NCBI RefSeq assembly: GCF_001429025.1
Contig: NZ_LMHT01000015.1
Span: 176,542 to 240,541, forward strand
Source of the DNA: Phenylobacterium sp. Root700
Lineage (GTDB): Bacteria > Pseudomonadota > Alphaproteobacteria > Caulobacterales > Caulobacteraceae
Reading direction: 5' to 3'
Length of the DNA stretch: 64,000 bases
Shown: in pieces, positions 16,272 through 24,495 of the stretch
Numbering within the stretch: position 1 is the stretch's first letter
How the letters are laid out: every line of letters starts with the position of its first letter
Position numbers and translations under genes: made by a program
The notes under the pieces: model-generated
Database searches by the model: none
Seen by the model: only the letters and a program-made list of their open reading frames with translations
What the model was told of the DNA's origin: nothing

Positions 16272-17501
16272 GTGACCGCAGCCGTCCAACCCAAGCCTCG
16301 CGCGCGCTATGTCGCCAAGCGAGACGCGATCATGGCCGCCGCCATCAAGGTGTTCGTGGATCAAGGGATGAGCGGGTTCACCCTGGCGGCCGTCGCCAAG
16401 CGGATGGACCTGCATCCGGTCAGCCTGACCTACTACTTCAAGCGCAAGGAAGACCTGGCGGCCGCGGTGTTGCACGACACCATACGGCGGTTCGGCGAGA
16501 TGCTGACCCAGGCCGAGGAAGAGGCCTCGCCGCCCGATCGGCTGCGCATCTTCGTCGCCGGCTATTTCGAGACCCGCCGCCGCATCGCCGCCGGCGAGGA
16601 GATCCCGCTGGCCCCGTTCAGCGAGATCTATCTGGTCGAGGGTGATCAGTCCGAGGCGCTGATCGAGTCGTTCCAGACGCTCTATGTCCGCATCGGCCGG
16701 CTGTTCAAATCGCCCGACATGCCCTGGATGACGCCGCCGCGCCGCCAGGCCCTGGCGCGGCTGGTGGTGAACCAGCTGACCTGGTCGGACGCCTGGCTCG
16801 ACGCCTATGAACCCGACGACTATCGGCGCGTCGCCGCCCGGGTTGTCGACGTAATGACCGGCGGTCTGGCCGCCAAGGGCCAGGCCTGGCCCGACCTGCC
16901 GCTGATGACCCTGGGATCGCCGGACGCGCTGAACGATGAGGTGACCCGCGACCGGTTCCTGGTCGCCGCCACCAAGCTGATCAACCGCGAGGGCTATCGC
17001 GGCGCCTCGGTCGACAAGATCTCGGCCGAGCTCAAGGTCACCAAGGGCTCGTTCTACCACCACAACGCCGACAAGGATGAGTTGGCCGCGGCCTGTTTCG
17101 CCCGGACCTTCGACATCATCGACCAGGCCAAGCGCGGCGCGGCGGACATCGAACCGGGCTGGGTGCGGCTGTGGCTGACGACGGCGTCGCTGGGCATGCA
17201 CCAGGCCTCGGGCGAGAGCGGCCGGATGCTACGCCATCACGCGCTGGCGGCGGTCCCGCGCTCGATGCGTCGCCAGATGCTGACCCGCTTCCACCAGATC
17301 ACCCACTCGTTCGCGGGCATGATCTCGGACGGGGTCGCGGACGGCTCGATCCGACCGGTCGATCCGTTGTTGGCCGCCCATGCGGTGATGGTGGTGTTCA
17401 ACGCCTCGCTGCCGCTCGATCCCAAGAACAATCCGGAATCCACGGCGGGGCTGCTGGAGGACTATCTGCGTCCGGCCCTGCTGGGCTTCTTCGTCGAATA
17501 G
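16272..17501 (+). CDS. Tandem-domain TetR/AcrR transcriptional regulator
   Basis: A 409-residue regulator with two complete TetR-type HTH modules in one chain. The first is at residues ~15-60 (AIKVFVDQGMSGFTLAAVAK then LTYYFKRKEDL). The second is at ~228-272 (FLVAATKLINREGYRGASVD then KGSFYHHNADKDEL). Each is followed by a helical ligand/dimer domain, so the protein looks like a fused dimer of about twice the normal TetR length. The GTG start follows GGAGAG. A single fused chain would present both DNA-binding heads on one molecule. No obvious target operon adjoins it; the flanking genes are a peptidase and two small secreted proteins. The ligand is unknown. Confidence 0.88.
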   Translation: MTAAVQPKPRARYVAKRDAIMAAAIKVFVDQGMSGFTLAAVAKRMDLHPVSLTYYFKRKEDLAAAVLHDTIRRFGEMLTQAEEEASPPDRLRIFVAGYFETRRRIAAGEEIPLAPFSEIYLVEGDQSEALIESFQTLYVRIGRLFKSPDMPWMTPPRRQALARLVVNQLTWSDAWLDAYEPDDYRRVAARVVDVMTGGLAAKGQAWPDLPLMTLGSPDALNDEVTRDRFLVAATKLINREGYRGASVDKISAELKVTKGSFYHHNADKDELAAACFARTFDIIDQAKRGAADIEPGWVRLWLTTASLGMHQASGESGRMLRHHALAAVPRSMRRQMLTRFHQITHSFAGMISDGVADGSIRPVDPLLAAHAVMVVFNASLPLDPKNNPESTAGLLEDYLRPALLGFFVE

Positions 17502-17546
17502 CGCTGCGCCTGGCGCGAGGAACACCGCGCGCCAGGGAGCAGGCCC

Positions 17547-17765
17547 TTACTTCTTGGCGCTCGGCGCCGCGGCGCTGACCGTGCACTTCACGAACTTGCC
17601 CTTGGCGTCGTGACACTTCTGGGCCTTGGCCGGCGCGGTCGCGACGGCGGAACACTTGGCGAAATGACCCTTCGCATCGCGACAAGGCGCGGCGGACGCC
17701 GCGCCGGCGCCGGCGATGGCGGCCGTAAAGGCCAAGGCCGTCACCCATGACAACTTGCTGGACAT
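17547..17765 (-). CDS. Small secreted protein with repeated CxDAKGxFxKC motif
   Basis: A 72-residue protein. The ATG at 17765 follows GGAG at correct spacing; an upstream in-frame start is less likely. Residues 1-26 are a Sec signal ending in ASA/AP. The mature part contains two Cys-bracketed copies of C(R/H)DAKG(H/K)F(A/V)KC separated by an Ala/Thr linker. Each copy could close by a disulfide in the periplasm. Such short proteins are seen in Caulobacterales and sphingomonads with no known role, as far as I recall. It lies 74 nt downstream of a second small secreted protein on the same strand, so the two may share a transcript. Confidence 0.72.
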   Translation of the reverse strand: MSSKLSWVTALAFTAAIAGAGAASAAPCRDAKGHFAKCSAVATAPAKAQKCHDAKGKFVKCTVSAAAPSAKK

Positions 17766-17839
17766 ATTGGTTCTCCGATCCACGCCCCGCGTGGATAGGC
17801 GGCGACCGAGGACGACCCGGGCGCCGCCGAATGGCTCTG

Positions 17840-18034
17840 CTACTTGGTGGTCGTCGTGCTGGCCGCGGCCGGAGCGGCCCGGTGATGTCGATGATGTTTC
17901 TTGACCGGGGCCTTGTGGGTGCTGGAGGCGGCCGCGGGGGCGACGCTCGTCGAACTGGCGGGGGCGGCGAAGGCGCCGCCGGCGATCAGGGTCGAGACCG
18001 CCAGGGTTCCGGCGGCGAGAATGGCTAGCTTCAT
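17840..18034 (-). CDS. Small secreted His/Ala-rich protein
   Basis: A 64-residue protein. The ATG follows GGAGCAA. Residues 1-23 are a clear signal peptide (MKLAILAAGTLAVSTLIAGG, then AFA/AP). The mature chain is low-complexity Ala/Ser/Thr with a basic His cluster KKHHRHHR near residue 45, suggesting metal or polyanion binding. It has no recognised domain. It precedes the Cys-motif small secreted protein in the same direction. Confidence 0.65.
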   Translation of the reverse strand: MKLAILAAGTLAVSTLIAGGAFAAPASSTSVAPAAASSTHKAPVKKHHRHHRAAPAAASTTTTK

Positions 18035-18208
18035 TGAGATTGCTCCATGACGGCGGAGAGGTTCGCCGAGCCGTCAGATTTGCGCTCTCACCTCACCGCC
18101 GCACGGCCAGCGCCTTACAAATAGTTGAAGCGGCCGCGCGCCGGCCCGCGGTCCTCCAGCGCCCCGTTCGACGCCCCCGCATGCAGCTCTGTTTGAGCTT
18201 CGCCATAC

Positions 18209-18238
18209 AAAAAAGGCCCCCTCGGCGAGGGGGCCTTT
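18209..18238 (-). terminator. Terminator of the alcohol dehydrogenase gene
   Basis: The stem AAAGGCCCCCTCG/CGAGGGGGCCTTT is followed on the minus strand by a T-run (TTTTTTG), 22 nt after the dehydrogenase stop. Confidence 0.88.
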
Positions 18239-18260
18239 CAGGTCATCAATGACGATGAAA

Positions 18261-19343
18261 TCAGTCGAAGACGATGACCGAGCGGGCCAGCTCGCCCCGC
18301 TTCATCTCAGCGAAGCCTTCGTTGACTTGATCGAGGCGGATACGCTGGGAGATCATCTCGTCCAGCTTCAGCTTGCCGTTCATGTACATGTCCACGAGGC
18401 GCGGCATATCGACCGGGAAGCGGTTGGAGCCCATCATCGAGCCCTGGATGCGCTTCTCGCCCAGCAGGGCGAAGCCCGGCAGGCTGATCATCTGACCGAT
18501 CGGGATCATGCCGATGACGTTGGCGGTGCCGCCACGACGCAGCATGCCGAACGCCTGCTCGGCGGTCTTGGCCAGGCCGATGGCTTCGAACGAGTGGTGC
18601 ACGCCGCCCTTGGTCATCTCGATCACTTCCTTGACCGCGTCGGTCTGGGAAGCGTCGATGAAGTCGGTGGCGCCGAACTGATGGGCGAGGTTGCCCTTCG
18701 AGGCGACCATGTCGATGGCGATGATCCGGCCAGCGCCGGCGATCGCCGCGCCGTTGATCGCCGCCAGGCCGACGCCGCCGCAGCCGATCACCGCCACGGT
18801 CTCGCCGGGACGCACGCTCGAGGTGTGGATCGCCGCGCCGACGCCGGTCATCACCGAGCAGCCGATCAGGGCGGCGCGGTCGAGCGGCATGTCCTTGCGG
18901 ATCGCGACGCAGGCATGCTCGTGGATCAGCATCTGCTCGGCGAAGGACGACAGGTTCAGAAATTGCGGCAGGCCAGCGCCGTTCTGCATCAGGCGCGGCT
19001 CATCGGTGGCGTCGCGCTTGGTCTCGGGCGACACGCAGAGCGACAGGTGGCCGGTGAGGCAGGATTCGCAGTGGCCGCAATAGGCCGACAGGCAGGTGAT
19101 GACGTGGTCGCCCACCTTCACGGTGCGGACCTCGGAGCCGACAGCTTCAACGACGCCCGCGCTCTCGTGGCCCAGCACCGCCGGAAGCGGGTGCGGATAG
19201 GAGCCTTCGATGAAATGCAGGTCCGAGTGGCAGAGGCCGGCGGCCTTGGTGCGGATCAGCACCTCGCGCGGGCCGGGCTTGTTGATCTGCACGTCTTCGA
19301 TCTGAAGCGGCTTACCCACTTCGCGCAGGACGGCTGCCTTCAT
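18261..19343 (-). CDS. Zinc-dependent alcohol dehydrogenase (MDR family)
   Basis: A 360-residue medium-chain alcohol dehydrogenase that oxidises an alcohol with NAD(P)+. Catalytic zinc ligands are Cys38 (AAGLCHSD) and His59-Glu60 (LGHESAG), with a later Cys in IGCSVMTG. The structural zinc tetrad is Cys89, Cys92, Cys95 and Cys103 (YCGHCESCLTGHLSLC). The cofactor loop is GCGGVG. Overall it resembles class III/NDMA-type or aryl-alcohol dehydrogenases, but the substrate cannot be fixed. The start ATG is clear, and a strong terminator follows, so it is transcribed alone. Confidence 0.94.
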   Translation of the reverse strand: MKAAVLREVGKPLQIEDVQINKPGPREVLIRTKAAGLCHSDLHFIEGSYPHPLPAVLGHESAGVVEAVGSEVRTVKVGDHVITCLSAYCGHCESCLTGHLSLCVSPETKRDATDEPRLMQNGAGLPQFLNLSSFAEQMLIHEHACVAIRKDMPLDRAALIGCSVMTGVGAAIHTSSVRPGETVAVIGCGGVGLAAINGAAIAGAGRIIAIDMVASKGNLAHQFGATDFIDASQTDAVKEVIEMTKGGVHHSFEAIGLAKTAEQAFGMLRRGGTANVIGMIPIGQMISLPGFALLGEKRIQGSMMGSNRFPVDMPRLVDMYMNGKLKLDEMISQRIRLDQVNEGFAEMKRGELARSVIVFD

Positions 19344-19545
19344 ATTGCGAACTCCCCAAACAGCGCCCCGCGGGGCGGAATTATCGAAGTCGCGGTATGG
19401 CCGCGGCTTTCGTCTTCCGAACCTTATCGCTGTTCAGGTGGCGGGGGCCAAGCGGGTTTTTCGGAGAACGCCCGTCCCGCCTCCAAAAATCCAGGGACCC
19501 CGGCGTCATAGCCAGGGCCCCTGCTTCGCCAAGGCGTCGCGGGGC

Positions 19546-19947
19546 CTATCGCGGGCCCCAGACCTCCGCCTTGCTCTCCGAAGTCATCAAGGTCCCGCCG
19601 GACTTCATCAGGCTCGAAGCCGGGACCACCGCGGTCCGCGCGCCGGACGACAGCGTGACCATCGTCTGCCCCCCCGACTTGCCGACCTTGGCGATCTTGC
19701 CGATCTCCATGCCTGATCCGTCCTTCACCGCCGCGCCGATCTTCAGGTCGGTGTCGGCGACCGTGGCCGAGGTGTTGGTGGCCGCGCCGGTCCTGGCGCT
19801 GGTCTGCGCGGGCTCGCCGGCCGGCGGCGAGGACATGGCCGCGCCGGGCTCCTCGGCCGCCGAGCCCGACACGCCAGGCTGCTGGGCCATGGCCGGCAGG
19901 GCGAGCAGGGCGACCGCAGCACCAGCCAGGAGAGGCTTCATGATCAT
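19546..19947 (-). CDS. Secreted protein, PRC-barrel-like, unknown function
   Basis: A 133-residue exported protein. The ATG follows GGAG 8 nt upstream; a second ATG two codons later is also possible. Signal peptide residues 1-22 end at AMA/QQ. A low-complexity Pro/Ala/Ser linker follows (23-65), then a ~60-residue beta-type domain (LKIGAAVKDGSGMEIGKIAK, then a TVVPASSL-like end) that recalls PRC-barrel-like folds. Similar proteins occur widely in Caulobacter and sphingomonads without known function. It stands between two unrelated genes on the same strand with no visible partner. Confidence 0.75.
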   Translation of the reverse strand: MIMKPLLAGAAVALLALPAMAQQPGVSGSAAEEPGAAMSSPPAGEPAQTSARTGAATNTSATVADTDLKIGAAVKDGSGMEIGKIAKVGKSGGQTMVTLSSGARTAVVPASSLMKSGGTLMTSESKAEVWGPR

Positions 19948-20050
19948 GTTTTCGTCTCCGTCGTGCGCCCGCCCAACGGCCTTCAGAACCGCCGCCTACA
20001 CGCCAGGGTTCCGACGAAGGGCCAAATCGTGATCGCGGCCCAGCTTACCG

Positions 20051-20968
20051 CTAGGCTTGGACGGTGGTGCGCGGCGGCTTTGGCTTGAACCAGGTCAGGG
20101 TCGGCAAGCGGAGACGCAGGAGCGGCCGCGGGACCGGGATGCAACCCTCAAGCGCGGCCAGCAACGGCTCCACCGGCCCGTCGTTCAGGAAATGGTTCGC
20201 TCCGGGGACGCGCTCGAACCGTATCGGTCGCCACGTCCGGGTTTCGGCCAGCACACGCTCGGCGATCTCGATGGGGGCGAAGTCGTCCTTGTCGCCGTGA
20301 ATGACGTGCACCGGAACCCGCATCCGCGCCAACGCCGCTCGCACTCCGTCCAGCTGCCCCGGCTGGTTGGTGACCTCGATCACCGCGTGACGCAGGTCGC
20401 GCGGAATGACCTTCAGCAGCTTGGCGCCCATGTCCAGCAGCCAACGGGCCGTCGGCCCGGACTCGCCGAAATAGCCCGACAGCAGCACCAGCCCCGCCAC
20501 CTTGCGCGGATTGTTCGACGCCATCAGGGCGGCGATGGCCGCGCCGTAGGACTGGCCGACCAGCAACACCTTCTGGCCGGGCCTGGCGTCCAGCAACGGG
20601 GCCAGCGCCCGCGCCTGGACGGCGATGTCGCCGACATATTCGATGGGTTCGGAGGACGCGTAGCCGGGCCGGTCGACCACGATCATCTCGCGATCCTGCG
20701 GCAGGGCGGCCAGCGCCGGCGCCCAGTATTCCGCCCAGGACGGCGCGCCGGTCACCACCACGATCTTCCAGGGCGCGGGCTTGGTCCGCGGCGTGGTGAT
20801 CGCCGACAGCTTCCACCCCAGCCCGCCGCCCGCGTCGAAACGGATCCGGCGGACCACGGTGTCGGGATAATCGTCCGACGTCGGCGCATGCTCGGTGCGG
20901 CCGGTCGCGGCGCATGCGAAGCAGGCCCATCCCACGGACAACACGCCCTTGGGTCTCTTATGCGGCAA
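20051..20968 (-). CDS. Alpha/beta-fold hydrolase
   Basis: A 305-residue serine hydrolase. The nucleophile elbow is GQSYGA (Ser near residue 144), the acid is likely Asp in HGDKDDFAP, and the catalytic His is in GANHFLNDGP. The N-terminus has a short region with several Cys (WACFACA), possibly an export or lipobox-like feature but not convincing. The apparent start is TTG, 8 nt after GGGAG. It lies 80 nt downstream of an acyl-CoA ligase gene on the same strand. A role in ester or lipid turnover would fit that neighbour but is only inferred. Confidence 0.87.
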   Translation of the reverse strand: MPHKRPKGVLSVGWACFACAATGRTEHAPTSDDYPDTVVRRIRFDAGGGLGWKLSAITTPRTKPAPWKIVVVTGAPSWAEYWAPALAALPQDREMIVVDRPGYASSEPIEYVGDIAVQARALAPLLDARPGQKVLLVGQSYGAAIAALMASNNPRKVAGLVLLSGYFGESGPTARWLLDMGAKLLKVIPRDLRHAVIEVTNQPGQLDGVRAALARMRVPVHVIHGDKDDFAPIEIAERVLAETRTWRPIRFERVPGANHFLNDGPVEPLLAALEGCIPVPRPLLRLRLPTLTWFKPKPPRTTVQA

Positions 20969-21048
20969 GGTTCAAGCTCCCAGTTCGGTATCCTGACGTG
21001 GGAGTTGAACGCGGCAACTCAAGCCCGGTTCGCCTGGCCGTGCTTGTT

Positions 21049-22665
21049 TCAGGCCGGCGTGATCATTCGGTCACGCAGCTCCCGTTTCAGCACCTTTCCG
21101 GTCGGGCCGATCGGCAGCTCGGCGACGATCCGCACCTCGTCGGGCGTCCACCACTTGGCGACCCGTTCGGCCACGTGGGCCTTCAGCACCTCGGGCTCGA
21201 CGCTGTGGCCCGGACGCAGCACCACCAGCAGCAACGGCCGCTCGTCCCACTTGGGATGCGGCACCCCGATCGCGGCGGCCATGGCGACGGCCGGATGGGA
21301 GGACACCGCATCCTCCAGGTCGAGGGTCGAGATCCACTCGCCGCCCGACTTGATGACATCCTTGGCGCGGTCGGTCAGGCGCAGATAGCCCTCGGTGTCG
21401 ATGGTGGCGATGTCGCCGGTGTCGAACCAGCCGTCATCCAGGAAGACCTGCGCGCCCTCGTTCTTGAAATAGGCCGAGGACACCCAAGGTCCCCGCACTT
21501 GCAAGGCGCCGACGCTGGCCCCGTCGCGCGGCTGGACGCTCCCGTCGTCGCCCATGATCCGCATCTCGACGCCCCAGAGGCCCCGCCCCTGCTTCAGCTT
21601 GCGGGCGTAGGCGGCGTCCTCGTCCTCGCCGGCATGGGTCGCCAGCGGGGTGTTGATGACGCCCATCGGGCTGGTCTCGGTCATCCCCCAGATCTGGCGG
21701 ACGGTGGCGCCGAGTTGGTCCTCCACCCGGCGCATCAGGGCCGCGGTCGGCGCCGAGCCGCCAATGGCGACGTTGCGCACCGAGGTCAGCTTCTGGCCGG
21801 TCTGGTCGAGGTGATCGAGCACCCCGACCCAGATGGTCGGCACGCCCAAGAGGAAGCTCGCCTGTTCGGCCACCGCCAGCTCGCAGATCGACGGCCCGTC
21901 CAGTTGCCGACCCGGCAGCACCAGCTTGGCCCCGACCAGCGGGGCCGCATAGGGCGTGCACCAGGCGTTGGCGTGATACATCTGGGCGCAGGGCAGGACG
22001 GTGTCGCGGGCCGAGAGGTCGAAGGCGTCCGGCTGGACCAGGGCCATGGCGTGCAGCACCGTCGAGCGGTGGCTGTAGAGCACGCCCTTCGGATTGCCGG
22101 TCGTGCCGGAGGTGTAGCAGAGCCCCGAGGCCTGGCGCTCGTCGAGCTCGGGCCAGGTGAACTGCGGCGAATGCGCCGCGATCAGCTCCTCATAGACCAG
22201 CGTCCCGGCCGGCGCCTGCGCCGGCAGGTGCGCGCGGTCGGTCATCGCCACATAGGTCTTCACGGTCGAGAGCTTGGGGGCCAGCTCGCCGACCAGTTCG
22301 CCGAAGCTGATATCGAACAGCAAGAGGCTGTCCTCGGCGTGGTTGGCCACCCAGGCGATCTGGTCCGGATGCAGGCGCGGATTGATCGTGTGCAGGATCG
22401 CCCCGATGCCGGAGACCGCATAGTAGAGCTCGAAATGGCGATGGGTGCTCCAGGCCAGGGTGGCGACCCGGTCGCCGGGCTTCACGCCCAGATCGATCAG
22501 CGCATTGGCCATCTGCTTGGCCCGCGCCAGCGCGTCCTTGTAGCCATAGCGGTGAATCGGCCCTTCGACCGTGCGGGTCACGACCTCCCGATCGCCGTGA
22601 TAGGCCGCCGCGTATTCGAGGATCGAGGGCAGGTTCAGCGCCCGGTCCATCATCAGGGCCAGCAT
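21049..22665 (-). CDS. Acyl-CoA synthetase (AMP-binding, medium/long-chain type)
   Basis: A 538-residue adenylate-forming enzyme that activates a carboxylic acid with ATP and CoA. The P-loop is TSGTTGNPKGVLYSH (about residues 186-200). The A5/A7-type motifs are WGMTETSP and YLRLTDRAKDVIKSGGEWIS, with the terminal catalytic Lys in PTGKVLKRELR. It resembles medium-chain fatty-acid or methylmercaptopropionate-type CoA ligases; the exact substrate is not decidable. The ATG lies after GGGAGGAGCC. It is downstream of the FkbM gene (73 nt) and upstream of a hydrolase in the same direction. Confidence 0.94.
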   Translation of the reverse strand: MLALMMDRALNLPSILEYAAAYHGDREVVTRTVEGPIHRYGYKDALARAKQMANALIDLGVKPGDRVATLAWSTHRHFELYYAVSGIGAILHTINPRLHPDQIAWVANHAEDSLLLFDISFGELVGELAPKLSTVKTYVAMTDRAHLPAQAPAGTLVYEELIAAHSPQFTWPELDERQASGLCYTSGTTGNPKGVLYSHRSTVLHAMALVQPDAFDLSARDTVLPCAQMYHANAWCTPYAAPLVGAKLVLPGRQLDGPSICELAVAEQASFLLGVPTIWVGVLDHLDQTGQKLTSVRNVAIGGSAPTAALMRRVEDQLGATVRQIWGMTETSPMGVINTPLATHAGEDEDAAYARKLKQGRGLWGVEMRIMGDDGSVQPRDGASVGALQVRGPWVSSAYFKNEGAQVFLDDGWFDTGDIATIDTEGYLRLTDRAKDVIKSGGEWISTLDLEDAVSSHPAVAMAAAIGVPHPKWDERPLLLVVLRPGHSVEPEVLKAHVAERVAKWWTPDEVRIVAELPIGPTGKVLKRELRDRMITPA

Positions 22666-22738
22666 CGCAGGCTCCTCCCTTATCGTTGTTCAGATGAGGG
22701 TAGGACGCGGCCGGCACGGGCGCTAGGGCCGACGCGGC

Positions 22739-23542
22739 TCAGGCCGCCATGCGGGCCTTGAAGACCCCATCGGGAAGCTCCGATGCGCGGCTGGGATGGA
22801 CGAAGAAGTAGTCTTTCCAGGGCAGGTCGGTGTCGACCGTCGTGCGCTCCTCCAGCCGGTCGCCGTTCAGCGCGAACATGCGGTAGCCACGGGACAGGAA
22901 CACGTCGAGCACGGCCTCGGCCGAACTTTCGAAGCGGGTCTCCAGCATGACCGGGTGGATCTCGATCTGCACATGGGGCCGGTCGCGGTCGATCAGGCGC
23001 TCGGCGCCCTTCAGCGCCCTTTGTTCGCCGCCCTCGATGTCCATGCGGATGAAGTCGATGCGCTTGAGGCCGTGGCTCTCGCAATATCCGTCCAGGGTGA
23101 CCACCGGGGTCGGCTGGATCTCGACACCGCTGTCCTCAAGGTCGGGCCGCACCTGGCCGACCGGGGCCTCGCTGGCGACATAGGCGAAGGCCCGCCCCAT
23201 GCGGCCGGAGGTCTTTTTCGGGGTCACCAGCAGCAGTTGGCCGGCCTTGTCGGAGACCGCGGCGTGGACCGGCGTCACCTGGCCGGCGATGCCGTGCCAG
23301 GCCAGGCAGACCTTCAGGACCTCGAAGGTGAAGGCGGAGGGTTCGAAGGCGTGAATCTGCGCAGCCGGCGCGACCTGGGTGACGACATAGGCGTGGCGCC
23401 CATCGCTGGCGCCCACGTGCAGGCACATCGGCGAACCGGCGAGCAGGTCGGCGAGATAAGGGGTCTCAGGCTCGTGCTTCGCCCACCTCTTATTGCGACG
23501 CCAAGCGCGGAAAGCGTGACCGAGCACGCGTATCGAGGGCAT
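22739..23542 (-). CDS. FkbM-family S-adenosylmethionine methyltransferase
   Basis: A 267-residue methyltransferase. I start at the ATG at 23542, six nt after AAGGTGG; the GTG three codons earlier falls inside that site. The AdoMet fold runs from CLHVGASDGRHAYV (motif I) through IHAFEPSAFTFEVL to the FkbM signature LKRIDFIRMDIEGGEQRALKG, split here as RIDFIRMDIEGGE and RALKGAE. FkbM enzymes O-methylate sugars or small molecules; the target is not clear here. It is 25 nt downstream of ubiG and probably co-transcribed. Confidence 0.9.
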   Translation of the reverse strand: MPSIRVLGHAFRAWRRNKRWAKHEPETPYLADLLAGSPMCLHVGASDGRHAYVVTQVAPAAQIHAFEPSAFTFEVLKVCLAWHGIAGQVTPVHAAVSDKAGQLLLVTPKKTSGRMGRAFAYVASEAPVGQVRPDLEDSGVEIQPTPVVTLDGYCESHGLKRIDFIRMDIEGGEQRALKGAERLIDRDRPHVQIEIHPVMLETRFESSAEAVLDVFLSRGYRMFALNGDRLEERTTVDTDLPWKDYFFVHPSRASELPDGVFKARMAA

Positions 23543-23567
23543 GGTTACCACCTTGTAGGTCGCCTCT

Positions 23568-24320
23568 TTACGCCGCGTCGCGTGTGACCGTCATCATGTA
23601 GTTGATGTCGCAGTCCGATGACCTCGACCAACGCCGCAACAAGGGGTCGTAGACGACGCCGAACGGCCCCTGCATCGCGACGGGCTCGTCGGCCAGGAAG
23701 CTCCGAAGTTCTTCGGGCTTCAGGAACTTGGTCCAGTCGTGGGTCCCGGCCGGAACCCAGCGCAGGACGTACTCGGCCCCGACCTTGGCCAGGGCGAAAG
23801 CCTTCAGCGTCCGGTTCAGGGTCGCCACGATCATCAACCCGCCGGGCGCCAACAGCCGCGCGCAGCTGCGCAGGTATGCGCCGGGATCGGCCACGTGCTC
23901 GATCACCTCCATGTTGAGGATCACGTCGAAGGGCGCCTCGCCCCCCGCCAGCAGGTCCTCGGCCGTCGAGGCGCGGTAGTCGATGGAGAGCCCCTGCTCG
24001 GCCGCGTGCGTGCTGGCGGTGCCGATGTTGCGCTCCGAGGCGTCGACGCCCGTCACTTGGAAGCCGAGCCGCGTCATCGGCTCGCAGAGCAGCCCGCCTC
24101 CGCAGCCGATGTCGAGCAGCCGCAACCCCTCGAACGGGCGCAGCGACTTGGCGTCGCGGCCGAACCGCACCTGGACCTGCTCGCGTATGAACGACAGGCG
24201 GGTCGGGTTGAACTTGTGCAACGGGGCGAACTTGCCCTTGGGATCCCACCATTCGGCGGCGATGCGGGAGAAACGTTCGACCTCTTCCGGGTCGATGGAG
24301 GATGCGGCGGCGGCGGACAT
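23568..24320 (-). CDS. ubiG: Ubiquinone biosynthesis O-methyltransferase UbiG
   Basis: UbiG performs the two O-methylations of the ubiquinone ring (2-polyprenyl-6-hydroxyphenol and 3-demethylubiquinol). The 250-residue protein is full length. AdoMet motif I is [11 protein letters not shown] (68-78), then [10 protein letters not shown], and motif II is [12 protein letters not shown]. The hallmark UbiG segments [19 protein letters not shown] near the N-terminus and [25 protein letters not shown] are intact. It is divergent from lysC, an order that I believe is conserved in many alphaproteobacteria. Confidence 0.97.
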   Translation of the reverse strand: MSAAAASSIDPEEVERFSRIAAEWWDPKGKFAPLHKFNPTRLSFIREQVQVRFGRDAKSLRPFEGLRLLDIGCGGGLLCEPMTRLGFQVTGVDASERNIGTASTHAAEQGLSIDYRASTAEDLLAGGEAPFDVILNMEVIEHVADPGAYLRSCARLLAPGGLMIVATLNRTLKAFALAKVGAEYVLRWVPAGTHDWTKFLKPEELRSFLADEPVAMQGPFGVVYDPLLRRWSRSSDCDINYMMTVTRDAA

Positions 24321-24495
24321 GGGGCTCTTTTCCTCCTGCCGGACGATTAGCGCCAGCCCCTATGCGATCAGCGGCGTTCGACGGGCGACATCTTGCCGGC
24401 GCGCGACGTTTTTCCGCCTTCGAAAGGCAGACATTGCCCCCCAACGCTCCCGCCGCTATTAGGCGCAGCCTTCCCTCTCAAGCGGAGCTCTTGCG

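Noticed and set aside
20914..22761. Plus-strand 615-codon frame opposite the acyl-CoA ligase
   Set aside because: Shadow frame; no start site, and ligase motifs are intact on the other strand.
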